Assembly: GCF_041537925.1 (NCBI RefSeq)
Contig: NZ_JBGOSH010000001.1
Span: 728,229 to 792,228 of the forward strand
Direction: 5' to 3'
Origin: Ruegeria_C sp041537925
GTDB lineage: Bacteria > Pseudomonadota > Alphaproteobacteria > Rhodobacterales > Rhodobacteraceae
DNA: 64,000 nucleotides
Below the pieces are notes generated by a model. The model saw only the letters and a list, made by a program, of their open reading frames with translations. It was not told where the DNA came from and made no database searches. The translations under genes and the position numbers were made by a program. Position 1 is the first letter of the stretch. Each line of letters opens with the position of its first letter. Positions 18,136 to 26,478 of the stretch are shown here, in pieces.

Positions 18136-18768
18136 TCAACCGCCGACAAGCCCGCGAAAAGGCGGAAAATCGCCATAGCGTGCGCGCCGCTCCGCCTGCG
18201 GTTCACTTGGGTCCGCACCGGGGCGCAGCAGGCATCCGCGCGGGGCGACATAACTGTCGATCCGGCGCAGCGGCTGCGCGCGCCAGACCAGATTGAAAGC
18301 GCAGAGCTTGGGAAAGAACCAAATCTCGGAATAGTCCAGATGATCGTGCATCCACCAGGCCAAATCGCGCCAATCGCGGCCCTCGGCGTAGAGATCGGCA
18401 AACCACGGGACCACAATCGACGCCCCGGCCACACGGGCGTCGCCCACGCCGATATCCCAGATATGACATTCCAGCGGGTTATCATTGCGGGCACAGTTCA
18501 GCTTGTTCTCATTCCCGAACCGGTTCAGCCTGGGTGAGCGATAGCCCGAGCGGATCGCGACGCGGCCGAAGGTCTCCTCCAGCGGGTCCAGCAAGACCTC
18601 GCAAAGCGCGCGACCTGTTTCGATGGCCAGGTCCGGGTTTTCAGGGATGTTCTGGATCTGGTGGAAATTGCCAATCTCGGAATAGAGAAACTCGCGCATG
18701 TAAAAATATTTCGACAGGCGCACGCGGCCCAGCGTCTCAAGGCTCCACATGCTGCGGGGCGGGCGCAT
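18136..18768 (-). CDS. peptidase M15-like protein
   Basis: A 210-residue protein resembling zinc-dependent D-Ala-D-Ala carboxypeptidase/hedgehog-fold (M15) proteins. Landmarks are FYMREF at the start of the domain, AIRSGYRSPRLNRFG and then LECHIWDIG, where the His and Asp match zinc-ligand positions. The third histidine expected near the final strand is not obvious (YSEIWFFP stands in its place), so activity is uncertain. There is no signal peptide. It starts within the stop codon of the VOC gene (TGATG), so the two are translationally coupled. The C-terminal 30 residues are basic and probably disordered. Confidence 0.6.
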   Translation of the reverse strand: MRPPRSMWSLETLGRVRLSKYFYMREFLYSEIGNFHQIQNIPENPDLAIETGRALCEVLLDPLEETFGRVAIRSGYRSPRLNRFGNENKLNCARNDNPLECHIWDIGVGDARVAGASIVVPWFADLYAEGRDWRDLAWWMHDHLDYSEIWFFPKLCAFNLVWRAQPLRRIDSYVAPRGCLLRPGADPSEPQAERRARYGDFPPFRGLVGG

Positions 18769-19196
18769 CAGCCGTAGCCGTTCCAGCGGAACTCGCCATT
18801 GGGACCCAGCGCCGAAAACGGGTTATGCGCCACCTCCCAGATCGTGCCCTCGGGCGCGCGGAAATAGCCATGATGGCCGCCCCAGAACACGTCGCTGGCG
18901 GGTTTCAGGATCGTAGCCCCCGCCGCTTCGGCTGCGGCCAGAACCTCACCCACCTGCTCTTTCGCGGCGCAATTGTAGCTTAACGTGGTGGCGCCCTGCC
19001 CTAGGTCCCCCGGTGTGCAGCCAATATCCTCGGCCAGCTTGTCCAGCGGATAGAGCCCCAACACCTGCCCGATCAAATCAAAGGCAATCACGCCATCCGG
19101 CGTCTCGACGCGCCGCCAGCCAATGGCCTCGTAGAACCGGGCCGAGCCGTTCATATCATCCGTGCCAATGGTGATCAGGCTGACACGTTGGTCCAT
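18768..19196 (-). CDS. VOC-family (glyoxalase/bleomycin-resistance fold) protein
   Basis: A 142-residue vicinal-oxygen-chelate protein with the two beta-alpha-beta-beta-beta modules, seen as VSLITIGTDDMNGSARFYEAIGW and the C-terminal YFRAPEGTIWEVAHNP, where a metal-ligand Glu is expected. It probably acts in the cytoplasm, but the substrate cannot be assigned. ATG 19196, with GGAG 7 bp upstream, is preferred over the adjacent GTG. It shares an A with the next gene's ATG (TGATG). Confidence 0.85.
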   Translation of the reverse strand: MDQRVSLITIGTDDMNGSARFYEAIGWRRVETPDGVIAFDLIGQVLGLYPLDKLAEDIGCTPGDLGQGATTLSYNCAAKEQVGEVLAAAEAAGATILKPASDVFWGGHHGYFRAPEGTIWEVAHNPFSALGPNGEFRWNGYG

Positions 19197-19210
19197 CACT
19201 CTACTCCGTT

Positions 19211-20188
19211 TTATTGCAACCAGCTCAGGATCGCGGCAACTGCGCGCTCTGTCTGGCCCGGCGACATGATGTCACCCGCGATGACATGGGAATACGAATC
19301 GTCCCCGGCGCCCATAGTCATCGCCGCAATCTTAGTCGGTCCGCCCCAGCGGCCCGCCGCATCTCGCGTCAGGTCAGGGCGCACGACCAGATCATCGTCC
19401 GAGAGCAAGAACAATACGGGAACGTTAGCCTGTGAGAAATCCAGAGTCACCACTTTTTTGACCAGCGCTGCCATCGACAGAACCGGCGGCCAACCATAGG
19501 AGGTGGTCCAGTATTTTTCCTGCCCAGCGTTGCGCGGCTCGAAACTGCGACCCTCCCCCATGACCCATGGCAGCCAGAACCGCGCCGCCGGCAGCGTCAG
19601 AACCCACGCCATCGGGTCGTTGATCCCGAAATTGGGCGACACCAGCACCATTGCCACGACGTCCCGGCTCAGTTCGGGGTCGAGAGCCGCCGCAGCGGCT
19701 AGGGTCGCACCGGTGGATGTTGCCAGCACGACCACCTTGTCACCGCTGGCGCGCGCCGCAGCCAGCCCTTCGGCGACATCCTGCATCCATGCGGTCGCAT
19801 CCCCCCCGGCAAAGGCAGCACTGCCACGGCCATGCCCGCGCAGGCGGGTATAGACCAGATTGGCCCCCAACGCCTCGGCAACCCGGTCCGGCACCGGTCG
19901 GATCTCTTCGGAGGTGGCGGAGAACCCATGCAGGTAGAGCACGGAATAGGGTGTCCGCTGTTCCTTGAAACCGGGTTGCCAGATCACCCGTTTCTGCGCG
20001 CCCTCGGTGATATCCTCATGCCGTGATTCCACGGATTCAAAATAGACCTGCACCCCTTCGCCGAATTTTCGCGGATCAAAGCGGGCGTTGAAATCGACTT
20101 CCTCATAAGGACCGAAGACCCAGAGCAGTCCGCCGGCCACCAGCAAGACGAAAAGGACGCGCCCCAGAAACCTTCCGAAGGCGCGCAT
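19211..20188 (-). CDS. membrane-anchored alpha/beta hydrolase
   Basis: A 325-residue alpha/beta-hydrolase with an N-terminal single membrane helix (about residues 9-27), so the catalytic domain is probably periplasmic. Motifs are VLYLHGFSAT (oxyanion region), ATSTGAT at the nucleophile-elbow position, LFLLSDDDLVV (Asp) and GDDSYSHVIAG (His). The nucleophile Ser sits in a T-S-T-G-A context rather than the usual G-x-S-x-G. It is coupled to the upstream hydrolase by TGATG; a GTG 3 bp earlier could also serve as start. The substrate is unknown. Confidence 0.82.
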   Translation of the reverse strand: MRAFGRFLGRVLFVLLVAGGLLWVFGPYEEVDFNARFDPRKFGEGVQVYFESVESRHEDITEGAQKRVIWQPGFKEQRTPYSVLYLHGFSATSEEIRPVPDRVAEALGANLVYTRLRGHGRGSAAFAGGDATAWMQDVAEGLAAARASGDKVVVLATSTGATLAAAAALDPELSRDVVAMVLVSPNFGINDPMAWVLTLPAARFWLPWVMGEGRSFEPRNAGQEKYWTTSYGWPPVLSMAALVKKVVTLDFSQANVPVLFLLSDDDLVVRPDLTRDAAGRWGGPTKIAAMTMGAGDDSYSHVIAGDIMSPGQTERAVAAILSWLQ

Positions 20189-20937
20189 CACCCATCCCCC
20201 AGAACATCAAGCACCGCCTGTTCGATCATCCCGAGGCAGGGCCCATCCGAGAACCGGTGATCGGCGTCCTTCACAAGCGTCAGCCGCATGTTCTCGCAAG
20301 TGGCATGTTCCAGCAGGCGCACCGCCGTTTCGGTCGAAACCGCCGTATCAGCTGTGCCCTGCAAACACCTGACACGGAACGGCAATTCCAGCGGATCGCG
20401 CAGCACCAACTGCTTACGGCCGTCTTCGATCATCCGCTTGGTGATGACGTAGGGCTCCATGTAGTCCGAGGGCAGTTCCACCTGCCCCACCTCCTCCAGC
20501 GCCTGTTTCTGCGCATCGGAGAAGGAAGCCCAGTAGCCCTCTTCGGTGAAATCCGGCGCGGCTGCGATGGTGACCATTCCGGCGATCCGCTCGGGCATCG
20601 CACGAGCCAGCAACAGCGCCTGCCAGCCCCCCATGGAGGACCCGATCACAACGACCGGCCCCTCGGTCAACGCAGCGATGGCCGCGACGGTATCCTCGTG
20701 CCAATCGCCGATGCAGCCCTCTTCGAACGTACCCGAACTTTCGCCATGTCCAGAATAATCGAATCGTAGATAGGCACGGCCCTGTGCCTGCGCCCAGGCC
20801 TCCAGATGCACGGCCTTGGTGCCTTCCATGTCCGATTTCAGACCGCCCAGAAACACGATGCAGGGTCCACGCCCCTCGGTCCGGTGATAGGCGATCCGCC
20901 GCCCCTGTGCGGTGTCCAGATATTGCGTCCCTGCCAT
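20188..20937 (-). CDS. alpha/beta hydrolase (serine hydrolase)
   Basis: A 249-residue cytoplasmic alpha/beta-hydrolase. The nucleophile elbow is GSSMGG, preceded by RFDYSGHGES, and DADHRFSDG carries the catalytic His. ATG 20937 was chosen because GGAGG lies 6 bp upstream and the protein begins MAGTQYLDTAQG; the 17-residue upstream extension has no support. Its promoter region is shared with the divergent ArsR-type regulator and contains the large symmetric sequence at 20999-21036, so it is probably that regulator's target. Confidence 0.86.
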   Translation of the reverse strand: MAGTQYLDTAQGRRIAYHRTEGRGPCIVFLGGLKSDMEGTKAVHLEAWAQAQGRAYLRFDYSGHGESSGTFEEGCIGDWHEDTVAAIAALTEGPVVVIGSSMGGWQALLLARAMPERIAGMVTIAAAPDFTEEGYWASFSDAQKQALEEVGQVELPSDYMEPYVITKRMIEDGRKQLVLRDPLELPFRVRCLQGTADTAVSTETAVRLLEHATCENMRLTLVKDADHRFSDGPCLGMIEQAVLDVLGDG

Positions 20938-20998
20938 CGCTGCCTCCTTCTTTGCCGCGATCATGCAAGCCCTGCCGCGTAGCCGCAATTGCAGATTT

Positions 20999-21036
20999 TA
21001 CGTTACCATATTGTCACGTGACTAATTAGTAACGTA
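20999..21036. promoter_or_regulatory. nested symmetric operator between hydrolase and ArsR-type regulator
   Basis: A perfect 10-bp palindrome GTCACGTGAC (21013-21022) lies exactly at the centre of an outer perfect inverted repeat TACGTTAC/GTAACGTA (20999-21006 and 21029-21036). Both have the same symmetry axis at 21017.5. The site ends 12 bp before the regulator's ATG and 61 bp from the hydrolase start. Confidence 0.7.
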
Positions 21037-21048
21037 TAAGTGATTCCC

Positions 21049-21816
21049 ATGGAAGCGATCTTCAAGGCCCTTGCCGATCCGGCCCGCCTGACCCTGATGG
21101 ACAGTCTGCGCCAAAAGGACGGGCAAAGCCTGAGCGAGTTGGAAGCCCAGCTCGACATGAGCCGGTTCGGGGTGATGAAACACCTCAAGCTGCTCGAGGA
21201 CGCGTCCCTGATCGTCACCCGCAAGAAAGGGCGGTTCAAATATCACTATCTGAACGCCCTGCCTCTGCAGGAGGCGATCGACCGGTGGATCGACCCGTAT
21301 CGCGCCAAACCAGCGGCGCGCAGCGTGCTCGATCTGAAAGCGAAACTCGAAGGAGCTGCCCCAATGAGTGAGACTCAAAAACCCGATTTCATGATGGCCA
21401 CGTTCATCCGTTGTACGCAGGACGCGCTGTGGTCTGCGCTGACTGACCCGCAAGAGGTCATCCAATACCATTTCATGGCCAAATCCGCCGAAGGCACACT
21501 GGAGCAAGGCGGATCGGCCACTTACCAGGTTGACGGAGGCATGCCGATGCTGACCATCGACGTAACCGAGGCGCGGCCAAAAACCTATCTCGACATGCTG
21601 TTCCGGCCCTGCTGGGAAGGCGACGGAATGCCCACGTCGCGCTGCGTCTACCTGATCGAGCCGCAGGGCGATCACTGCAAGCTCACGGTCGAACATTATG
21701 ACATCCCACCGGGACAGGAAGGTGTTGCCGATGGCTGGTACCGGATGATTGCGGGCCTCAAGACCTGGCTGGAAACCGGCGAGGCGCACCGCTTTGCCAT
21801 GACTGAGGGCGGGTGA
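21049..21816 (+). CDS. ArsR-type winged helix regulator fused to SRPBCC (AHSA1-like) domain
   Basis: A two-domain protein of 255 residues. Residues 1-90 form an ArsR-family winged helix (FKALADPARLTLMDSL, then SRFGVMKHLKLLEDASLIV as recognition helix). No metal-binding CxC motif is present in the helix, so it does not look like a metal sensor. From about residue 115 an SRPBCC/AHSA1 lipid-cavity domain follows (FIRCTQDALWSALTDPQEVIQYHFM). The linked cavity domain may bind a hydrophobic ligand and act as the sensor, which is inference. The start has no strong ribosome site. Confidence 0.82.
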   Translation: MEAIFKALADPARLTLMDSLRQKDGQSLSELEAQLDMSRFGVMKHLKLLEDASLIVTRKKGRFKYHYLNALPLQEAIDRWIDPYRAKPAARSVLDLKAKLEGAAPMSETQKPDFMMATFIRCTQDALWSALTDPQEVIQYHFMAKSAEGTLEQGGSATYQVDGGMPMLTIDVTEARPKTYLDMLFRPCWEGDGMPTSRCVYLIEPQGDHCKLTVEHYDIPPGQEGVADGWYRMIAGLKTWLETGEAHRFAMTEGG

Positions 21817-21886
21817 CACTAAGCCAGACTGCCGCTTGCCCCGACCAAAATCCATCCCTAGGGTTCCCGCAACAATCACGGAGCCT

Positions 21887-22894
21887 GTGCTGCTGACATT
21901 CCTGCGACTTCTGCTGATCGCATTGATCATGATCGGCGTGGCCCTGTTCACGCTCTGGGGCAGCCTTGCCCTCTGGTTTCACTTGCCCGGCCCCGTGGTC
22001 GCCCGTGGGATCATCGCCGGGCTGTTCACCCTTCTGGGCTGCGCCACGGTTATCGCCCAGTTCTGGCCCGGCCGGGTGAAGATGCTGGTAGGCTTTGTTA
22101 CAGCACTGATTGCCGTCGCCTATTGGTGGCAAACCATCACCCCCCCGCTCGACGGCGACTGGGCTGCCGATGACGCGCTACAGGTGACCGGCACCATCGA
22201 AGGCGACAGGTTGACACTGGACGGCGTGCGTAACTTCAATTGGCAGACTGAGGACACGTTCTCGCCAAATTGGGAAACCCGCAGCTATGACCTGAGCAAA
22301 CTGCAAACAGCGGATATGTTCATGTCCTACTGGGCCGGTCCCTCCATCGCCCATATGATTGTCAGTTTCGGGTTCGAAGGGGGTGACTACCTCGCCTGGT
22401 CCGCCGAGGTGCGCCATTTCAAGGGCAGCGAATTCTCGCCCCTGAAAGACGCCTTCAAGACCCACACGCTGATCCTGATCGCCGGAGACGAGCGCGACCT
22501 GGTCGGCCTGCGCACCAATATCAGGGGCGAGGATGTGCAGCTATATCGTCTCAACGCCTCACCCAAGAACGCTCGCGCCTTGCTGGTAGACTATGTCGAA
22601 ACCTCCAATGCGCTCGCCACCGAACCAAAATGGTACAACAGCCTGACAACCAATTGCACCACGGTGGTTATGTCAATGATCCGGCAGTTGTTTGTCACCA
22701 TACCGATGGATTGGCGCATCTTCGTCAACGGATACCTGCCCGAATATGCCTACGACTTGGGCGTTCTGGACACCCGCCTCAGCTTCGACCAGTTGCATGC
22801 CCGCGCCCATATCACCGATGTCGCACGTGAGGTGGGCCTGACCCCGGACTACTCGACCGATATCCGAAAGGCCGTGCCCGACCCGTTGCAGTGA
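21887..22894 (+). CDS. DUF4105 membrane protein
   Basis: An inner-membrane protein of about 335 residues. Three membrane helices occupy roughly residues 1-85, followed by a large extra-cytoplasmic domain with the DUF4105 (Lnb-like) landmarks FEGGDYLAWSAEVRH, NASPKNARALLVDYV and WYNSLTTNCTTVV. The Cys in the last motif and the His in SIAHMIVSFGF match the presumed catalytic pair of this papain-like family. The start is uncertain: no ATG fits, GTG 21887 has GGAG only 3 bp upstream, and TTG 21836 has no ribosome site. The role is unknown. Confidence 0.75.
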   Translation: MLLTFLRLLLIALIMIGVALFTLWGSLALWFHLPGPVVARGIIAGLFTLLGCATVIAQFWPGRVKMLVGFVTALIAVAYWWQTITPPLDGDWAADDALQVTGTIEGDRLTLDGVRNFNWQTEDTFSPNWETRSYDLSKLQTADMFMSYWAGPSIAHMIVSFGFEGGDYLAWSAEVRHFKGSEFSPLKDAFKTHTLILIAGDERDLVGLRTNIRGEDVQLYRLNASPKNARALLVDYVETSNALATEPKWYNSLTTNCTTVVMSMIRQLFVTIPMDWRIFVNGYLPEYAYDLGVLDTRLSFDQLHARAHITDVAREVGLTPDYSTDIRKAVPDPLQ

Positions 22895-23041
22895 TCCGCT
22901 CTTCACCGGGCTGACAAGACCCAAGCGAATTGCCCGTCGCCCGCGCTTGACAGGCAGCAAATCCCCTGCCACATCACTCCGACGCAAATAACCCGCAACC
23001 GGGCGTTCAGTGGGCGCCAAACCGACGAGGAGAGCCAGATC

Positions 23042-25000
23042 ATGGCCCTGGATTCAAAATCCGTCTCTCTTACTTTTCCCGATGGCAATGCACGATCCTA
23101 TGCCGCAGGAGTTACTCCCGCGCAGGTCGCCGCCGATATCTCGACTTCACTGGCCAAAAAGGCCATCTCGGCCACGGTGAACGGCCAGCACTGGGACCTG
23201 CAATGGCCCATCGATGCGGACGCGCAGATCGCCATCCACACCATGAAAGACGAAGATCAGGCCAACGAACTGATCCGACACGACCTGGCCCATATCATGG
23301 CCCGCGCCGTGCAGGAGATCTGGCCCGACACCAAGGTCACCATCGGCCCCGTCATCGAGAACGGCTGGTATTATGACTTCGACCGCGAAGAGCCCTTTAC
23401 CCCCGAAGATCTGGGCGCGATCGAAAAGAAGATGAAAGAGATCATCAACAAGCGCGAGCCCGTCACGACCGAGGTCTGGGACCGCGCCAAGGCGGTGCAA
23501 CACTACACCGACAACAACGAACCCTATAAGGTCGAACTGATCGACGCCATTCCCGGCGACGAACCGCTGCGCATGTACTGGCATGGTGATTGGCAGGATC
23601 TCTGCCGTGGCCCGCATCTGCAGCATACCGGACAGGTGCCCGGCGATGCGTTCAAGCTGATGTCCATCGCAGGCGCCTATTGGCGTGGCGACAGCAACCG
23701 CGCCATGCTGCAGCGCATCTATGGCGTGGCCTTTACCGGCAAGGAAAAGCTCAAGGCCCATCTGCACATGCTGGAAGAGGCCGCCAAGCGCGACCACCGG
23801 AAGCTGGGCCGCGAGATGAACTTGTTCCACATGCAGGAAGAGGCCCCGGGCCAGATCTTCTGGCACCCCAATGGCTGGACCATCTACACCACCCTGCAGG
23901 ATTACATGCGCCGCAAACAGCGCGCGGGTGGCTATGACGAAATCAACACACCGCAGATCGTCGACCGCAAGCTGTGGGAGGCCTCGGGTCACTGGGACAA
24001 ATACCAGGAGCACATGTTCATCGTCGAGGTCGAGGAAGAACATGCCAAGGAAAAGGCGGTCAACGCGCTCAAGCCGATGAACTGCCCCTGCCATGTGCAA
24101 GTGTTCAATCAGGGCCTGAAATCCTATCGCGACTTGCCGCTGCGGCTGGCCGAGTTTGGCTCGTGTTCGCGCTATGAACCTTCGGGCGCCCTGCATGGCA
24201 TCATGCGGGTGCGCGGGTTCACCCAGGACGACGCTCATATCTTCTGCACCGAGGATCAGATCGAGGCGGAATGCGCCAAGTTCATCAACTTCCTCGCCGA
24301 TGTCTACAACGACCTCGGCTTTGAGAAGTTCGAGATCAAGTTCGCCACCCGCCCTGAAAAACGTGTGGGCAGCGATGAAAGTTGGGATCATGTCGAAGGC
24401 GCGCTGGAAAGCGCAATCAAGGCAACGGGCCGCGATTTCACGCTGGAGCCCGGAGATGGCGCTTTTTACGGGCCAAAGCTGGATTTCTACCTGACCGACG
24501 CCATCGGTCGGGTCTGGCAATGCGGCACCTTCCAAGTTGACCCCAACCTGCCGGATCGGCTGGGGGCGAGCTATGTCGCCGCCGATGGCAGCAAGCAGCG
24601 TCCCTATATGCTGCACCGCGCCTGCCTTGGTTCGTTCGAACGGTTCGTTGGCATCATGATCGAGGAACATGCGGGCAAACTGCCCTTCTGGCTGGCCCCG
24701 CGTCAGGTTGTCGTGGCCTCGATCACCTCCGAGGCCGACGAATACGTGAACGAGGTCGTCGCCGAATTGCGCGCCGCGGGCGTCCGGGCCGAGGCCGATA
24801 TCCGCAACGAAAAGATCAACTACAAGGTCCGCGAGCATTCTGTGGGCAAGGTACCGGTCATCCTTGCGGTCGGTCATCGCGAAGTCGAGGACCGCACCGT
24901 CAGCGTCCGCCGGCTGGGCGAGAAACAGACCAGCGTGCAGCCGCTCTCGGATGTAACAATCGAGCTCAAACGCGCGGCCACCCCGCCCGATCAGTTGTAA
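23042..25000 (+). CDS. thrS: threonyl-tRNA synthetase
   Basis: Charges tRNA-Thr. The 652-residue product has all expected domains: TGS (about 1-65), the editing domain with HDLAHIMARAVQ and the later DLCRGPHL zinc/editing motif, the class II catalytic core (MNCPCHVQVF, RLAEFGSCSRYEPSGALHG, RGFTQDDAHIFC) and the C-terminal anticodon-binding domain. The start ATG has GAGGAGAG upstream. A rho-independent terminator follows at 25023-25057. It is a stand-alone transcription unit; a TTGACA element lies about 90 bp upstream. Confidence 0.98.
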   Translation: MALDSKSVSLTFPDGNARSYAAGVTPAQVAADISTSLAKKAISATVNGQHWDLQWPIDADAQIAIHTMKDEDQANELIRHDLAHIMARAVQEIWPDTKVTIGPVIENGWYYDFDREEPFTPEDLGAIEKKMKEIINKREPVTTEVWDRAKAVQHYTDNNEPYKVELIDAIPGDEPLRMYWHGDWQDLCRGPHLQHTGQVPGDAFKLMSIAGAYWRGDSNRAMLQRIYGVAFTGKEKLKAHLHMLEEAAKRDHRKLGREMNLFHMQEEAPGQIFWHPNGWTIYTTLQDYMRRKQRAGGYDEINTPQIVDRKLWEASGHWDKYQEHMFIVEVEEEHAKEKAVNALKPMNCPCHVQVFNQGLKSYRDLPLRLAEFGSCSRYEPSGALHGIMRVRGFTQDDAHIFCTEDQIEAECAKFINFLADVYNDLGFEKFEIKFATRPEKRVGSDESWDHVEGALESAIKATGRDFTLEPGDGAFYGPKLDFYLTDAIGRVWQCGTFQVDPNLPDRLGASYVAADGSKQRPYMLHRACLGSFERFVGIMIEEHAGKLPFWLAPRQVVVASITSEADEYVNEVVAELRAAGVRAEADIRNEKINYKVREHSVGKVPVILAVGHREVEDRTVSVRRLGEKQTSVQPLSDVTIELKRAATPPDQL

Positions 25001-25022
25001 CATTCGGCAAAATCCTGCCCGG

Positions 25023-25057
25023 AATCCGGCTCCCACGCGGGGCCGGATTTCGTTTTT
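25023..25057 (+). terminator. rho-independent terminator after thrS
   Basis: The stem AATCCGGC (25023-25030) with GCCGGATT (25042-25049), an inner CCC/GGG pairing, and a T-rich tail (TCGTTTTT). It lies 23 bp after the thrS stop. Confidence 0.82.
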
Positions 25058-25221
25058 GGTCGGGATTTCCTTGATTTACACGGCATTGCGCGTACCTTCG
25101 ACATGACATTGTCTGACGGGACCGTGAGGCACGGGCTCGTGAGTTCAATGGTCACAGCCAAATAGCTATGTTCTAGTCGTCACCCCAGACGAGTGAAATC
25201 ACCGAAAGAGGATTTAACGAG

Positions 25222-25527
25222 ATGTCGAACTCCGCAAAAACCCTTGCAGTCGCCGGTGCGGTTGCTGCCGCCCTGACCGCCTCGGTCACCACCACCGCCA
25301 ATGCGCAAGCCAAGGAAAAGTGCTATGGCGTGTCGCTGGCTGGCCAGAATGACTGCGCTGCAGGTCCGGGCACCACATGTGCCGGCACTTCGACTGTCGA
25401 TTATCAGGGCAACGCCTGGACGCTGGTCGATGCAGGCACTTGCGACAAGATCGAACTGCCCAAAACCGCAGATGGTGGCGCACGCACCGGCTCGCTCGAG
25501 CCGCTGGATCGCGACCTGCCGGCATAA
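25222..25527 (+). CDS. bufA: bufferin-type RiPP precursor, DUF2282 (BufA1-like)
   Basis: A 101-residue secreted precursor. Residues 1-28 form a long signal peptide ending ANA. The mature part has four cysteines, Cys34, Cys45, Cys53 and Cys74, in the DUF2282 pattern EKCYG, NDCAAG, TTCAGT and GTCDKI. In bufferins (described in Caulobacter) core cysteines are converted to thiooxazoles by a DUF692 enzyme and the exported peptide chelates copper. The order precursor, DUF692, DUF2063, DoxX is complete here. GAGGA precedes the ATG. A strong hairpin lies between this gene and the next, which could keep precursor mRNA in excess. Confidence 0.88.
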   Translation: MSNSAKTLAVAGAVAAALTASVTTTANAQAKEKCYGVSLAGQNDCAAGPGTTCAGTSTVDYQGNAWTLVDAGTCDKIELPKTADGGARTGSLEPLDRDLPA

Positions 25528-25544
25528 GCCAAATATTGAGTACC

Positions 25545-25577
25545 AAGGGGCGGGCGCAATTTCACCGCCCGCCCCTT
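25545..25577 (+). terminator. strong hairpin between bufA and bufB, possible attenuator
   Basis: A perfect 12-bp stem, AAGGGGCGGGCG (25545-25556) with its complement (25566-25577), and a 9-base loop, followed only by TATT rather than a long T run. It lies 18 bp after the precursor stop and 43 bp before the bufB start. It may be a partial terminator or a processing/stability hairpin. Confidence 0.7.
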
Positions 25578-25620
25578 ATTCATTGATCGGCTATTTCATG
25601 GACAGGCGGAGGGTGCCCCG

Positions 25621-26478
25621 ATGCTGGACAATTCGCTCAGATCGAACCGCCTGCCATTTGCGGCGGGTGTAGGGTACAAGCCCCAGCATTTTGCCCAGAT
25701 CCTGAATGACGCCGCGCCGGTGGGCTGGCTTGAGATCCATGCCGAGAACTATATGGGCGATGGCGGGCGGCCCTTGGCGCAGCTGCGCCACCTATCCGAA
25801 CAATTTCCGATATCGGTGCACGGCGTCGGCCTGTCGATCGGAGGCGAGGAGCCGCTGGATGCCGATCATCTGGCCCGGTTGAAACACCTTGTCGGCTGGC
25901 TGAACCCGGCCAGCTTCTCCGAACATCTGGCCTGGTCGACCCATGACAGCCACTTCCTGAACGACCTTCTGCCGCTTCCCTACACCGATACGACCCTTGC
26001 CCGCATCTGCACCCATATCGATCAGGTGCAAGAGGTTCTCGGTCGCCCCATGCTGCTGGAAAACCCGTCCAGTTATCTGGCCTTCGCCGAAAGCAACTGG
26101 TCCGAGCCCGATTTCCTGCGCGAGGTCGCCCGTCGGACCGGCTGCGGGTTGTTGCTGGATGTGAACAACGTCTTTGTCTCGGCCACCAATCTGGATTTTT
26201 CGCCACAGGGTTACATCGACGCCTACCCGCTGGAAAAGGTGGGGGAAATCCACCTGGGCGGCCATGACGAAGACGAGGATGACCATGGCCACCCGCTGCT
26301 GATCGACAGTCACGGGTGCGAGGTGGTCGATCCGGTCTGGGCACTGCTGGACTACGTGCTGGAACGGTCCGGTCCGAAACCCGTTCTGGTGGAATGGGAC
26401 ACCGATGTGCCCGACTGGCCCGTCCTGCAGGCCGAAGCCGCGCGCGCCCATGCGGCGCTGGAGCGTATCCCGGCATGA
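25621..26478 (+). CDS. bufB: MNIO-family (DUF692) peptide-modifying enzyme, BufB-like
   Basis: A 285-residue TIM-barrel protein of the multinuclear non-heme iron oxidase family. Likely metal ligands stand in the conserved places: His67 in ISVHGVG, Glu147 in LLENPS, Asp180 in LLLDVNN, His211 in EIHLGGH, Asp229/His231 in IDSHG and Glu258 in VEWD. It is expected to modify cysteines of the adjacent precursor in the cytoplasm before export. Its stop overlaps the next gene's ATG by 4 bp (ATGA), indicating a coupled enzyme-partner pair. Confidence 0.9.
   Translation: MLDNSLRSNRLPFAAGVGYKPQHFAQILNDAAPVGWLEIHAENYMGDGGRPLAQLRHLSEQFPISVHGVGLSIGGEEPLDADHLARLKHLVGWLNPASFSEHLAWSTHDSHFLNDLLPLPYTDTTLARICTHIDQVQEVLGRPMLLENPSSYLAFAESNWSEPDFLREVARRTGCGLLLDVNNVFVSATNLDFSPQGYIDAYPLEKVGEIHLGGHDEDEDDHGHPLLIDSHGCEVVDPVWALLDYVLERSGPKPVLVEWDTDVPDWPVLQAEAARAHAALERIPA

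Noticed and set aside
23147..25036. 629-codon open frame on the minus strand
   Set aside because: It is exactly antisense to thrS, which has all synthetase motifs. It lacks a ribosome site and recognisable domains, and is a by-product of high GC codon usage.
26316..26474. Upstream extension of the DUF2063 gene
   Set aside because: It lies within bufB in another frame. The ATGA overlap and domain start support 26475.
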